64,000 bases of DNA from Terribacillus sp. DMT04 (GCF_019056395.1 NZ_CP077639.1:336501-400500); one strand, 5' to 3'. Positions 1 through 8,317 are shown, counted from the first letter of the stretch. Notes: generated from the sequence alone by a model not told the origin. Program-made: numbers and translations.

Positions 1-342
1 TATGGAGCTGCCGCAGGGGCAATCGGTTATGTTGTGTTTTCATTTTCGTACAGCTTTTTATCCGCCAGTATTGGTGTATTTGTCCTTTCGGCTGCGCTGG
101 CATTTTCCAATGCGGGTTACCTAACGTATATGCAGGAACATATTCCTGAAAATCAGCTGGGCAGGATGATGAGTCTGTACCAAACAATTGAGTCGGTTCT
201 CATCATCGGGATGACAGCCGTCCTCGCGGGCATTAATGCGATGACAGATGTAGCTATAGCTGTACAGATTGGATGCTTCATTATGCTGCTGATAGCGATG
301 CTGTTATTTTATTTGAGTAAGAGAAGAAGCTTATCAAGTTAA
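1..342 (+). CDS. MFS transporter, C-terminal fragment cut by window edge
   Basis: The reading frame is open from base 1, so the gene begins before the window; the visible part is about 113 residues. It shows three to four hydrophobic segments with an amphipathic loop between them (QEHIPENQLGRMMSLYQTI), the pattern seen in the last transmembrane helices of major facilitator proteins of the macrolide-efflux/EntS-like group. It ends in a basic tail (SKRRSLSS). A bidirectional hairpin follows at once. The substrate cannot be told from the fragment; the MFS assignment rests on topology and the loop motif only. Confidence 0.7.
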   Translation, partial: YGAAAGAIGYVVFSFSYSFLSASIGVFVLSAALAFSNAGYLTYMQEHIPENQLGRMMSLYQTIESVLIIGMTAVLAGINAMTDVAIAVQIGCFIMLLIAMLLFYLSKRRSLSS

Positions 343-369
343 AAGGACATGCGCACGAGGCATGTCCTT
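343..369. terminator. Bidirectional terminator between MFS gene and chrA
   Basis: A perfect 10-bp stem (AAGGACATGC/GCATGTCCTT, 7-nt loop) lies between the convergent genes. T-rich sequence follows on the plus strand. Confidence 0.8.
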
Positions 370-373
370 CTTC

Positions 374-1555
374 TTATAATATAAATCCGCTTAAAGCACC
401 GAGTATAACAATAAACCATGCGGGCAGCTTCCAAAACGCGAGTAAGCTGTAAAAAACAGCCGCAAGAGCAATGTCTACGGGAGAGTGAATAGCTGATGAC
501 CAGATAGGAATAAAAAATGCACTGATTAAGATGCCGACTACGGCAGCGTTAATTCCGGCAAATGCTTTTCGGAAGCCAGCGTTTTTCTGCAGAATTGCCC
601 AAAAAGGAAAAGCGCCTATCAACAGCAAAAAGGCAGGCAGAAAAATGGCAGCGGTAGCTAATAAACCGCCTTGCCATCCGTAAAGCACAGTTCCCAAATA
701 GGCGGCAAAAGTAAAGAGCGGGCCGGGCACTGCCTGAGCAGCTCCGTATCCTGTAAGGAAATCTTGCTGACTAATTAATCCAGTTGGGACGAATTCACGC
801 TCCAGCAGAGGAAGGACGACATGTCCGCCACCGAAAACGAGTGATCCAGCGCGATAAAAACTATCTGCCATGGCAAGTACCGGATTATCTATAAAGGTGC
901 GCAAGAGCGGAAGTCCTGCTAGCAGCAAGAAGAATAAACTTAAACAGATGACACCAGTCCGTCTCTTTATAGCAATGTTTACATTAGCAGTTTCTTTTGA
1001 TGTCGAATCCGGGTGCAGAAATAAGTACCCAGCGGCTGCTGCAAGTAGGATGGCGAGCAGCTGTGACAATTGATGCGGCCATAGCAGTGTGAGCACGAGG
1101 GCGCCGAGTGCGAATGCTTTAGTCAGTAAATTGGTTGTTAATTTCCGGCTCATACCAAGTACGGCATGCGCAACTACTGCTACTGCTACAAGCTTGAGGC
1201 CTTGAATCCAGCCGGCGTCAGTTAGATTTGTTTGTCCGATAAATATGGCAAATAAAATAAGAACTAGAACAGACGGCAAAGTAAAACCGAGGAATGAAAT
1301 TATACCGCCAATTAAACCGCCTCTAACAATTCCAATACCAATTCCGACTTGACTGCTGGCAGGTCCGGGCAGAAACTGACTCAGAGCTACTAAGTTAGCA
1401 TAGGCTTTTTCATCCAGCCAGCGCTTGTTTCTTACATAAGCTTCTTGGAAATAGCCAAGATGCGCTATTGGACCGCCGAAGGATGTGCACCCTAAGCGAA
1501 AGGAAACAAGAAAAATTTCTATTAGAGCTGATAATTTTGTTTTATTGTTCGTCAT
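374..1555 (-). CDS. chrA: Chromate transporter, long-chain CHR family (ChrA)
   Basis: A 393-residue polytopic membrane protein with two homologous CHR domains. The N-terminal half carries FGGPIAH near residue 26 and FLPGPASSQ near residue 61. The C-terminal half carries FGGGHVVLPLLE and AVPGPLFTFA. These repeated motifs define the long-chain chromate ion transporter family, which exports chromate or related oxyanions. The start at 1555 is chosen because AAAGGAG lies about 9 nt upstream; the frame stays open 13 codons further but without a ribosome site. It stands alone on the minus strand, with a tail-to-tail terminator. Chromate itself is family knowledge; the natural substrate here is unproven. 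Confidence 0.9.
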   Translation of the reverse strand: MTNNKTKLSALIEIFLVSFRLGCTSFGGPIAHLGYFQEAYVRNKRWLDEKAYANLVALSQFLPGPASSQVGIGIGIVRGGLIGGIISFLGFTLPSVLVLILFAIFIGQTNLTDAGWIQGLKLVAVAVVAHAVLGMSRKLTTNLLTKAFALGALVLTLLWPHQLSQLLAILLAAAAGYLFLHPDSTSKETANVNIAIKRRTGVICLSLFFLLLAGLPLLRTFIDNPVLAMADSFYRAGSLVFGGGHVVLPLLEREFVPTGLISQQDFLTGYGAAQAVPGPLFTFAAYLGTVLYGWQGGLLATAAIFLPAFLLLIGAFPFWAILQKNAGFRKAFAGINAAVVGILISAFFIPIWSSAIHSPVDIALAAVFYSLLAFWKLPAWFIVILGALSGFIL

Positions 1556-1694
1556 AATGCAGACTCCTTTCCATATATTAATCTTTGGCATCATATAAAC
1601 ACACTAGAAAAGTCACATGTACTATAACATCAGCTTAACTTTCTTGCTTGCCAATTTACAAAAAATTAATAAATAAAAAATCAGGAGCACATTC

Positions 1695-1723
1695 TTGACA
1701 GACAGACCAAAAGAAAATATTAT
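1695..1723 (+). promoter_or_regulatory. Sigma-A promoter of the lmrA/lmrB-like operon
   Basis: TTGACA at 1695-1700, a 17-nt spacer and TATTAT at 1718-1723 form a near-consensus promoter about 38 nt upstream of the TTG start of the TetR-family gene. Confidence 0.8.
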
Positions 1724-1726
1724 TAT

Positions 1727-1745
1727 CTAGACCGATTGTTATAAT
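1727..1745 (+). promoter_or_regulatory. Probable LmrA-type operator
   Basis: The stretch just downstream of the -10 box, starting CTAGACCG, resembles the LmrA/YxaF box of B. subtilis as I remember it (AWAGACC followed by an AT-rich half). A second AGACC core sits at 1704-1708, inside the promoter spacer and 25 nt from the first at 1729-1733, which would fit tandem binding. The consensus is recalled, not searched. Confidence 0.55.
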
Positions 1746-1760
1746 TAGAGGAGTGCAGGG

Positions 1761-2348
1761 TTGTATGAAGCCGTGAAAAAGAAGGAAACCACAAAAGAAC
1801 TTATCTTACGAACCGCCTCAGAGCTGTTTCAGCGGCAAGGATTTCATGGCACGGGTTTGAGTCAGATAATTGAAGAAAGCGGTGCGCCAAAAGGGTCTTT
1901 GTATTATCATTTTCCAAATGGCAAAGAAGAAATCGCTTTGGAAGCAATTAAGCTGATGAAAACACTGGTCTTGGAAGGCGCTGCTAAAGATTTGGCTGCC
2001 AAAGATACAGCTGTGGAAGCTTTTCAGTATCATATTCATAATATAGCCGCAGACTTCGAAAAAAAACAACAAATGGAAGGTGTGCAGATTGGACTTATTG
2101 CATCAGAGACAGCCGCAACAAACGAAGTGCTGCGCAACAGCTGTCAGCATGCATACGCCGATTGGCAGAATTTATATACCGACCGTTTGATGGCCTTTGG
2201 TTATGAAAAAGAAATGGCGAAAGACTTGGCCGTTACAATAAATGCCTTAATAGAAGGAGCGGTGATTCTTGCGGTGACAAACGCATCTGGAAAACCGCTG
2301 TATAGTGTAGCGAGACAGCTTCCGTCATTACTAAATCAAAATTCCTAA
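1761..2348 (+). CDS. lmrA: TetR-family repressor, LmrA/YxaF type
   Basis: A 195-residue TetR-family regulator. The DNA-binding helix-turn-helix is visible at about residues 27-46 (SQIIEESGAPKGSLYYHF), ending in the LYYHFPNGKEE signature typical of the LmrA/YxaF/QacR branch. The C-terminal ligand domain is mostly helical. GAGGAG lies 7 nt before a TTG start at 1761; a GTG at 1773 is the alternative. It is followed after 16 nt by a DHA2 drug exporter, the same order as lmrA-lmrB in B. subtilis, where LmrA represses its own operon and inducing drugs lift repression. The orthology is strong by context; the inducer is unknown. Confidence 0.85.
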   Translation: MYEAVKKKETTKELILRTASELFQRQGFHGTGLSQIIEESGAPKGSLYYHFPNGKEEIALEAIKLMKTLVLEGAAKDLAAKDTAVEAFQYHIHNIAADFEKKQQMEGVQIGLIASETAATNEVLRNSCQHAYADWQNLYTDRLMAFGYEKEMAKDLAVTINALIEGAVILAVTNASGKPLYSVARQLPSLLNQNS

Positions 2349-2364
2349 TTTGGAGGAGAGAATA

Positions 2365-3822
2365 TTGCAAATGGATAGTAACAAAACTGCAACAGCCGCA
2401 ACCAGCAGCGAAATTAAAGCTATGCCAATTATTATTTCATTCTTGATTGCTGGTTTCATCGGTTTGTTCAGTGAAACAGCGCTAAACATCGCGCTTCAAA
2501 ACATCATTCAAAACTTCGGCATTACGCCGTCTACAGCACAATGGCTGACGACAGGATATTTGTTAACGCTAGGTGTACTTGTACCGGTTTCCGGTTTGAT
2601 TATGCAGTGGTTTACAACGCGACAGTTATTTCTAACATCTTTAGTTTTCTCGATTATTGGAACATTTATTGCGGCAATTGCGCCATCATTTACCGTGTTG
2701 CTCGTCGCACGAATTGTACAGGCAATTGGTACGGCACTTTTACTTCCGCTAATGTTTAATACGATTCTAAACATTATCCCGGCGCACCGTCGTGGTAAAG
2801 CGATGGGACTAATCGGATTGGTTATCATGTTTGCACCGGCAGTAGGGCCGACTGTTTCTGGTCTGATTATCGATAAGCTGACTTGGCACTGGATTTTCTG
2901 GTTCTCCTTGCCATTGCTTTTAGTTGCACTTGTTTTCGGTGCTTTCTTCATGCAAAACGTGACGACATTAACGAAACCTAAAATTGATGTTTTGTCTATC
3001 GTTCTATCCACTATCGGTTTCGGTGGTGTTGTATATGGCTTCAGTCATGCAGGAGAAGGTGGCGGATGGGGTGACCCAGTCGTGATCGTAGCGCTTGCAG
3101 CAGGGGCCTTGAGCTTGATTCTTTTCTCTGTACGTCAGGTTCGAATGAAACAGCCAATGATGAACTTAGGTGCGTTCCGTTATCCGATGTTTGTCATAGG
3201 TTTAGTATTAATTTTAGTTAGTATGATGGTAATGCTTTCTTCGATGATTTTACTGCCATTGTACTTGCAGACTGCTCTCTCCATGACGCCGCTAGCGGCA
3301 GGGCTTGTTTTGCTTCCAGGTGGTGTTATCAACGGTTTGCTGTCACCTGTTATGGGCGGACTGTTTGATAAATTTGGACCAAGATACCTAGTAACGCCTG
3401 GTTTGATTCTTGTTACAGCTGCTATGTTCGGATTCTCTACTATTTCTTTAGATACGTCTACGGGTTTCATCATTGGATTGCTGATTGTATTGATGATTGG
3501 TATCTCGATGATTATGATGCCAGCACAGACAAATGGTTTGAATCAGCTGCCGCCTAGCTTGTATCCAGATGGAACAGCAATCATGAACACATTACAGCAG
3601 GTTGCTGGTGCAATTGGTACAGCTGTTGCGATTAGTATCATGACTGCTGGACAAAATGGTTACTTGGAAGATGCTGCAAATCCAAGGGATCCACAAACAA
3701 TGCTTCAAGCATTTACAGAAGGTGTTCAAAGCTCCTTTATCTTCGGTATCATCATTGCCATTATTGGAGTGGTAATCAGCTTCTTTATTAGAAGAGTAAA
3801 AGTGGAACATCAAGAAAATTAA
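2365..3822 (+). CDS. lmrB: DHA2-family multidrug MFS exporter, LmrB-like
   Basis: About 485 residues with 14 predicted transmembrane segments, as in the EmrB/QacA (DHA2) branch of the major facilitator superfamily. It shows the antiporter motif C in helix 5 (FAPAVGPTVSGLI) and a loop rich in Arg after helix 2. It probably exports drugs by proton antiport from the cytoplasmic membrane. GGAGGAGAG lies 6 nt before a TTG at 2365 and about 12 nt before an ATG at 2371, so either may be the start. It is the second gene of a two-gene operon with the TetR repressor and ends in a strong terminator. Confidence 0.88.
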   Translation: MQMDSNKTATAATSSEIKAMPIIISFLIAGFIGLFSETALNIALQNIIQNFGITPSTAQWLTTGYLLTLGVLVPVSGLIMQWFTTRQLFLTSLVFSIIGTFIAAIAPSFTVLLVARIVQAIGTALLLPLMFNTILNIIPAHRRGKAMGLIGLVIMFAPAVGPTVSGLIIDKLTWHWIFWFSLPLLLVALVFGAFFMQNVTTLTKPKIDVLSIVLSTIGFGGVVYGFSHAGEGGGWGDPVVIVALAAGALSLILFSVRQVRMKQPMMNLGAFRYPMFVIGLVLILVSMMVMLSSMILLPLYLQTALSMTPLAAGLVLLPGGVINGLLSPVMGGLFDKFGPRYLVTPGLILVTAAMFGFSTISLDTSTGFIIGLLIVLMIGISMIMMPAQTNGLNQLPPSLYPDGTAIMNTLQQVAGAIGTAVAISIMTAGQNGYLEDAANPRDPQTMLQAFTEGVQSSFIFGIIIAIIGVVISFFIRRVKVEHQEN

Positions 3823-3827
3823 GCGGA

Positions 3828-3858
3828 AATCCTGCCGTCTATGCGGCAGGATTTTTTT
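3828..3858 (+). terminator. Terminator of lmrA-lmrB
   Basis: A 10-bp perfect stem (AATCCTGCCG/CGGCAGGATT) with a 6-nt loop is followed by seven T residues. Confidence 0.92.
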
Positions 3859-3864
3859 GTTTGG

Positions 3865-3993
3865 CGCTATAATGAAGGAAGGCAGACAGAATGGGGGGCG
3901 CGGTTTTCTGGGGCTGTACCGCTTCGGCAGCAAGGTTGAAGTTTGCGGAATGGTTCATCCAGATTATCGCAGAAAAGGTATATTATCGATATC
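3865..3993 (+). pseudogene. Decayed GNAT acetyltransferase remnant
   Basis: A short frame encodes GLYRFGSKVEVCGMVHPDY followed by RRKGI. This is the acetyl-CoA-binding motif A and the strand before it in GNAT N-acetyltransferases, where Arg/Gly residues bind the pyrophosphate. Only about 40 recognisable residues remain of a domain of at least 140. A TATAAT (3869) and AAGGAAG lie just upstream, as if a promoter and gene start were joined to the middle of the gene by an internal deletion. Coding similarity stops before the aminotransferase terminator. Non-functional as an enzyme in this state. Confidence 0.6.
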
Positions 3994-3999
3994 CTATAG

Positions 4000-4025
4000 A
4001 AAGGCCGCTCGAGTGAGCGGCCTTT
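4000..4025 (-). terminator. Terminator of the minus-strand aminotransferase
   Basis: A perfect 11-bp stem (AAAGGCCGCTC/GAGCGGCCTTT) with a 4-nt loop lies immediately after the stop codon of the gene ending at 4029. Confidence 0.88.
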
Positions 4026-4028
4026 ATC

Positions 4029-5312
4029 TTATTTCTGTAATAGGTGATTGATGCTAACCATTTCTACGCACAAGCACAGCACGTCAATCGCTTTTTTCAA
4101 ATCTTCAATTGGAGGCAGTGTTGGTGCAATCCGAATGTTAGCGTCGTACGGATCTTTGCCATACGGGTACGTTGCACCTGCACTTGTCAGAGTAACGCCT
4201 GCTTTCTTGGCAAGCTCTACAACTTCTTTGGCACAGCCTTCCATCGTATTCAGACTGATGAAGTAACCGCCGTTCGGGTTCGTCCAATCAGCTATACCTT
4301 TACCGCCCAATTTTTCATCCAGAATGGTCAGGACTGTCTGGAACTTTGGAGCAAGGATAGCTGCATGCCTTTTCATATGATCAGCCAAGGTAGCTTTATC
4401 TTTTAAGAAAGCGACATGACGCAGCTGATTTAGTTTATCCGGTCCAATTGATTGGATGGAAAGATTCTTTTTATAAAACGCAATATTTCTTTCACTGGAG
4501 GCTAGTACAGCGACACCAGAACCAGGAAAAGTCACTTTAGAAGTAGAAGCAAACTGCAGCACGCGATCGGAATTTCCGGCTTTAGATGCTGCTGTCATGA
4601 TGTTCTTCAGTTCATCTGGTTCATCGGTAAGGTGATGAACCGTATAGGCATTATCCCAAAAGATACGGAAGTCATCCGCAGCAGTTTTCATCGTTGCAAG
4701 TCGATCCACAACATTATCTGTGTATGTGATGCCATCTGGGTTACTGTATTTTGGTACGCACCAAATACCTTTAATTTGTGGATCGGCTGCTGCTAACTTC
4801 TCCACTTCATCCATATCTGGTCCTTCTGGTGTCATTGCGACTGGGATCATTTCAATGCCTAATGCTTCACAAATAGCGAAATGGCGATCATAGCCAGGGC
4901 TTGGGCAAAGGAATTTTACATTTTCTTGCTTTACCCAGGATGCAGCGTCCTCTGATACTCCGTGAAGCAGGAACTGAACAATGGAGTCATGCATCATGGT
5001 TAAGCTGCTGTTTCCGCCAACAATAATTTGTTCTGGTGATACATCGAGTATAGAAGCAAAGAAAGCTTTTGCTTCCGGAATGCCGTCTAATACACCGTAG
5101 TTTCGGGCATCCAAGCCATTTTCTGTCTTGACTGCACTTGTGGAAGTCAGAATATCCAGCATTGGCTGAGATAAATCAAGTTGTTCTGTACAAGGTTTGC
5201 CGCGTGTCATGTCCAGCTGCAGCTGCTGACTTGCAATTTTCTCGTAGGCATCTTGCAGTGTATTATATTTTTCTTGTAATGCTTCATTTGAAAGATTATG
5301 ATAATTAGCCAT
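4029..5312 (-). CDS. Class I/II aminotransferase, aspartate aminotransferase subgroup Ic type
   Basis: A 427-residue PLP-dependent fold-type I aminotransferase. It carries the family features LDMTRGKP near residue 35, CVPKYSNPDGITY (substrate and PLP phosphate region), FWDNAYTVHH with the PLP-ring Asp and Tyr, and STSKVTFPGSG with the Schiff-base lysine. These match the large Ic subgroup of aspartate aminotransferases (MocR-like domain without the DNA-binding part). Start at 5312 is supported by GGAGG about 8 nt upstream; a GTG ten codons earlier has none. It is monocistronic. Amino-donor specificity is not resolved from sequence; transamination of aspartate or a related amino acid is likely. 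Confidence 0.85.
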   Translation of the reverse strand: MANYHNLSNEALQEKYNTLQDAYEKIASQQLQLDMTRGKPCTEQLDLSQPMLDILTSTSAVKTENGLDARNYGVLDGIPEAKAFFASILDVSPEQIIVGGNSSLTMMHDSIVQFLLHGVSEDAASWVKQENVKFLCPSPGYDRHFAICEALGIEMIPVAMTPEGPDMDEVEKLAAADPQIKGIWCVPKYSNPDGITYTDNVVDRLATMKTAADDFRIFWDNAYTVHHLTDEPDELKNIMTAASKAGNSDRVLQFASTSKVTFPGSGVAVLASSERNIAFYKKNLSIQSIGPDKLNQLRHVAFLKDKATLADHMKRHAAILAPKFQTVLTILDEKLGGKGIADWTNPNGGYFISLNTMEGCAKEVVELAKKAGVTLTSAGATYPYGKDPYDANIRIAPTLPPIEDLKKAIDVLCLCVEMVSINHLLQK

Positions 5313-5429
5313 GAATGCCGCCTCCGCCTGATTATTTTTCACAGATTATCTTATCACGAAAAAAGTGGAATTCCTAACGAGTTCGAATTATTCTATTACT
5401 ATTCTAAGCTATAGCTGGGGGTGCTGTGT

Positions 5430-6557
5430 GTGAGAAATACGTTTACTAGAATTGGAGAACAAACGGATGGCTACCCATTGTTTGCTGAGGAATGGGAAGC
5501 GAAAGCAAAAGAAATGTTACCAGCAGGTCCTTTTGGATTTCTGCAAAGCGGTGCTGGGGATGAAATGACACTTGGACAAAATCGCGAAGCCTTCTGTGCG
5601 TATGATATTTTGCCTCGTGTTTTGCGAGATGTATCAGATGTGGATCTAACTGTCGAGTTACTTGGGCAAACGTTATCTATGCCAGTTCTGCTGGCGCCTG
5701 TTGGTTATCAAGGTATTTTTCATCCGGAGATGGAGATTGCCAGTATGAAGGCTGCAGCAGACGCCCGCATCCCATTTGCAGCAAGTACCGTTACGACTGC
5801 TTCCTTGGAAGAAATAGCGACAACTGCTCCGGAGGGAGTAAAGTGGTTCCAGCTTTATTGGTCAACTAACCGTAGCTTGACTGCCAGCATGGTGAAACGA
5901 GCAGAAAGAGCTGGTTATCATGCGATTGTAGTAACCGTAGATACCGGACTCCTTGGCTGGCGGAAACGAGATTACCGAAATGGTTACTCACCACTCAAGT
6001 TATTAAAAGGTGCCGCAAACTATGTACAAGATCCAGTCTTCCGTGAAATGGTTCCTGATCTTTCAGAAGCACATATTAGAGAAGCCATCTTGGAAAGTAT
6101 CCATCATCCCAATCTAACTTGGGATGACCTGCTGTTTCTTAGGGAGCAGACAAGCCTGCCAATTGTGGTTAAGGGAATTCTGCATCCTGCCGATGCAAGG
6201 CAGGCTGTTGACTTAGGTTTTGATGCGATTGTAGTCTCCAACCATGGCGGCAGGCAGCTTGATGGCGCTGCTGCATCTCTTCGTGCCTTGCCAGCTGTTG
6301 TGGAGCAGGTAGATGGTGCGGTGCCGGTACTGATAGATGGCGGAATTCGATCTGGGGCTGATGTGTTCAAGGCGATTGCACTGGGCGCGGATAGCGTCCT
6401 GATTGGTCGTCCTTATGTATATGGACTAACTCTCGGCGGACAAGCAGGTGTACGTCGTGTGATTGAAGACTTACGAACGGAATTGCAGCTGACTTATGCG
6501 TTAGCAGGCGTCACGCGAACAAAGGATATTAATACGGCATACCTGCTGAAAAGGTAG
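5430..6557 (+). CDS. FMN-dependent alpha-hydroxy acid oxidase/dehydrogenase (lactate oxidase-like)
   Basis: A 375-residue TIM-barrel flavoenzyme. The active-site block VVSNHGGRQLDG holds the catalytic base His272 and Arg275, and GGIRSGADVFKAIALGA plus GRP form the FMN-phosphate site. An N-terminal PVLLAPVGYQG strand and QLYW segment also line the FMN. Such enzymes oxidise L-lactate or similar 2-hydroxy acids to the keto acid with oxygen or another acceptor. The GTG at 5430 has GGGGG 8 nt upstream and is preferred over the GTG at 5421. Substrate, and oxidase versus monooxygenase activity, cannot be told from sequence. Confidence 0.87.
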   Translation: MRNTFTRIGEQTDGYPLFAEEWEAKAKEMLPAGPFGFLQSGAGDEMTLGQNREAFCAYDILPRVLRDVSDVDLTVELLGQTLSMPVLLAPVGYQGIFHPEMEIASMKAAADARIPFAASTVTTASLEEIATTAPEGVKWFQLYWSTNRSLTASMVKRAERAGYHAIVVTVDTGLLGWRKRDYRNGYSPLKLLKGAANYVQDPVFREMVPDLSEAHIREAILESIHHPNLTWDDLLFLREQTSLPIVVKGILHPADARQAVDLGFDAIVVSNHGGRQLDGAAASLRALPAVVEQVDGAVPVLIDGGIRSGADVFKAIALGADSVLIGRPYVYGLTLGGQAGVRRVIEDLRTELQLTYALAGVTRTKDINTAYLLKR

Positions 6558-6583
6558 GGTATAGGACTTTTAGAGGTGATAGA

Positions 6584-7021
6584 ATGCGAACGCAGGCCCA
6601 TACAAAGAAAAAAAGAACAAAAGCAACGATCGCGACAATTTTGCAGTATATCTTAAATGTAGCATTAATACTCCTGGCTATTGCAATCACGATTTTATTA
6701 GGAAAAGAACTGATTGATATTATTACCAATTCGCTGTTCAATGACGGAAATACTTCAAGACTGACATTCTTGAACAATATCTTGGTATTTTTCCTTTATT
6801 TTGAGTTCATCGCCATGATTGTAAAGTATTTTCAAGAAGATTATCATTTCCCGATTCGGTATTTTCTGTATATCGGTATTACAGCCCTCATTCGCCTAAT
6901 TGTTGTGTACCATGAGAGTGCGCTGTACACCTTGTACTATTGCGGAGCCATTCTCCTACTTGTTCTTTGCTATTTTGTTATGAATTTGGCTAACGAAAGA
7001 TCGAAGAAAGAAGACTTTTGA
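6584..7021 (+). CDS. psiE: PsiE-family membrane protein
   Basis: A 145-residue protein with a basic N-terminus (HTKKKRTK) and four transmembrane helices, with the PsiE-family pattern FLYFEFIAMIVKYFQ in helix 2 and HFPIRYFLYIGITALIR before helix 3. PsiE is known as phosphate-starvation-inducible in E. coli; its molecular role is unknown. It begins 26 nt after the flavoenzyme stop, with AGAGGTG 6 nt before ATG, so it may be co-transcribed with it. A terminator follows. No PHO-box-like repeat was noted. Confidence 0.8.
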   Translation: MRTQAHTKKKRTKATIATILQYILNVALILLAIAITILLGKELIDIITNSLFNDGNTSRLTFLNNILVFFLYFEFIAMIVKYFQEDYHFPIRYFLYIGITALIRLIVVYHESALYTLYYCGAILLLVLCYFVMNLANERSKKEDF

Positions 7022-7025
7022 AAAT

Positions 7026-7066
7026 GAAGCATACATGCTCTAAGAGCTGGTATGCTTCTCTTTTTT
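7026..7066. terminator. Terminator between psiE and the convergent membrane gene
   Basis: GAAGCATAC (7026-7034) pairs with GTATGCTTC (7050-7058), with an inner GCTC/GAGC stem, followed by TCTTTTTT. It overlaps the 3' end of the convergent gene. Confidence 0.82.
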
Positions 7067-7588
7067 GGGGAAAAAGGTATAGCTGACACTAATAAGAAAA
7101 TCGATGCCGAGTGCGATTGACCAGATGCGCAGCACATTGGTAAGTGCCTCGGTCCGACTTGGATCATTAATCCAATAGACAACTGCGAGCAGCAGAACAG
7201 CTCCAATAATATAAGCCAGCAGATGCTGCAGCCAGCTCTTCATTTCTTTTTGCGCGTGCGCTTTTCCGTAGAGTTTTTTTGGTCTTTCACCTTGCTTTGC
7301 GATGAAATACGCAAAACGCTGATCGGCCCAGCGAATCATGGATCTTCCGTAAGCCAAACTGACACCAATGTAAATAGCGGCGATGGCGTGGGCGGTAGTT
7401 GCGGTTGTGCCGCGGGCTAGGTCGTATGCAGTGGCAATAAGCAGAACTAAATCAATCAGCGGGGTAGTGCTAAGCAGAATCATGCCGAGCTTAGGCAGTT
7501 TAAGCACATAGCGGGACAGCAGTCCAGCAGCAATAAAGATCCAGAAACCAACTTCACACAAGATGATTAATATAATAATGGCATTCAT
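7040..7588 (-). CDS. Conserved membrane protein of unknown function
   Basis: A 182-residue protein with about five hydrophobic segments: two at the N-terminus, one around residue 85 and two in the last 60 residues. A hydrophilic central loop (RWADQRFAYFIAKQGERPK) lies between them. I do not recognise a named family. GGAGGG precedes the ATG at 7588. It is divergent from a TetR regulator across a 113-nt gap containing two matching TACA-N2-TGTA sites, so it is probably the regulator's target. A small efflux-associated or integral membrane role is possible but unsupported by motifs. Confidence 0.75.
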   Translation of the reverse strand: MNAIIILIILCEVGFWIFIAAGLLSRYVLKLPKLGMILLSTTPLIDLVLLIATAYDLARGTTATTAHAIAAIYIGVSLAYGRSMIRWADQRFAYFIAKQGERPKKLYGKAHAQKEMKSWLQHLLAYIIGAVLLLAVVYWINDPSRTEALTNVLRIWSIALGIDFLISVSYTFFPKKEKHTSS

Positions 7589-7608
7589 CAATTGCCCTCC
7601 TTTTTTAG

Positions 7609-7657
7609 TACAGTTGTATTGTTATGCTAGCATTGTTTCTTTTGTGATACAAGTGTA
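7609..7657. promoter_or_regulatory. Paired TACA-N2-TGTA operator candidates
   Basis: TACAGTTGTA at 7609-7618 and TACAAGTGTA at 7648-7657 are near-palindromes of the same form, each followed by TT. They lie 39 nt apart in the divergent gap between the membrane gene and the TetR gene, the usual place for TetR-family operators. Confidence 0.5.
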
Positions 7658-7701
7658 TTAAATAAATTGCTTTCCTATGCGACTTTTGCTAAAGTGACAT
7701 T

Positions 7702-8286
7702 ATGCCAAAGAAAATTGATCATGAAGCGAGAAAACAAGATATAGCAAAGGCAACTTGGCAGGTCATTCTGGATGGCGGGATAGAGGCGGCATCGGTTCGG
7801 AATATTGCTAAGAGTGCCAATTTGTCACTTGGTGCATTGCGACATTACTTTTCAACACAAGAGGAACTGCTGGAATATGCGATGGAGCTTGTTAAATCCC
7901 GTTGTGAAGCTCGAATTATACAGGTTATTCAACGAAATGATCCGCCAAAACAGCTTGTCACAAATGTGCTGCTGGAACTTCTGCCTATTAATCGGGAATC
8001 AATGGCAGAGATGCAGGTGTGGTTTGCCTTTACACTGCATTTAAAATACAAGCAAGGCGATGCTTTCAGGCAGACAGACGGTATACGGGAGGCAGTTCAG
8101 CGTGCGCTTGTTTTTTTGTCAGATAGCGGAGAACTGAAGGAAAGAGATTTAAAGAAGGAAACAGAAAAACTTTATGCTTTAATTGATGGACTGGCAATTC
8201 ATCGGTTTCTTAATCCGGAACTTTTTTCTGGAGAATACACAACTGAAATACTAACCGAATATATGGATGATCTGTGCAAGAAATGA
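7702..8286 (+). CDS. TetR/AcrR-family regulator, PksA/BetI type
   Basis: A 194-residue regulator. The first 60 residues form a TetR DNA-binding domain (SVRNIAKSANLSLGALRHYF), with the ALRHYF recognition helix end that is typical of the BetI/PksA branch rather than the usual LYYHF. The C-terminal domain (KSRCEARIIQVIQRNDPPKQLVTNVL onwards, read here as the ligand and dimer part) ends in EYMDDLCKK. The ribosome site before ATG 7702 is weak (AAAGTG). It likely represses itself and the divergent membrane gene through the two inverted repeats between them. The ligand is unknown. Confidence 0.82.
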   Translation: MPKKIDHEARKQDIAKATWQVILDGGIEAASVRNIAKSANLSLGALRHYFSTQEELLEYAMELVKSRCEARIIQVIQRNDPPKQLVTNVLLELLPINRESMAEMQVWFAFTLHLKYKQGDAFRQTDGIREAVQRALVFLSDSGELKERDLKKETEKLYALIDGLAIHRFLNPELFSGEYTTEILTEYMDDLCKK

Positions 8287-8288
8287 GA

Positions 8289-8317
8289 AGAGGAGCAATT
8301 GATGCTCCTCTTTTTTT
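8289..8317 (+). terminator. Terminator of the TetR gene
   Basis: AGAGGAGCA pairs with TGCTCCTCT across a 5-nt loop, followed by seven T residues. Confidence 0.9.

Noticed and set aside
870-1073. 67-codon frame opposite the chromate transporter
   Set aside because: It lies fully inside chrA on the other strand with no ribosome site, and its composition is that of an antisense shadow.
2508-3011. 167-codon minus-strand frame inside lmrB
   Set aside because: Antisense to the transmembrane coding of the exporter; the product has no plausible domain.
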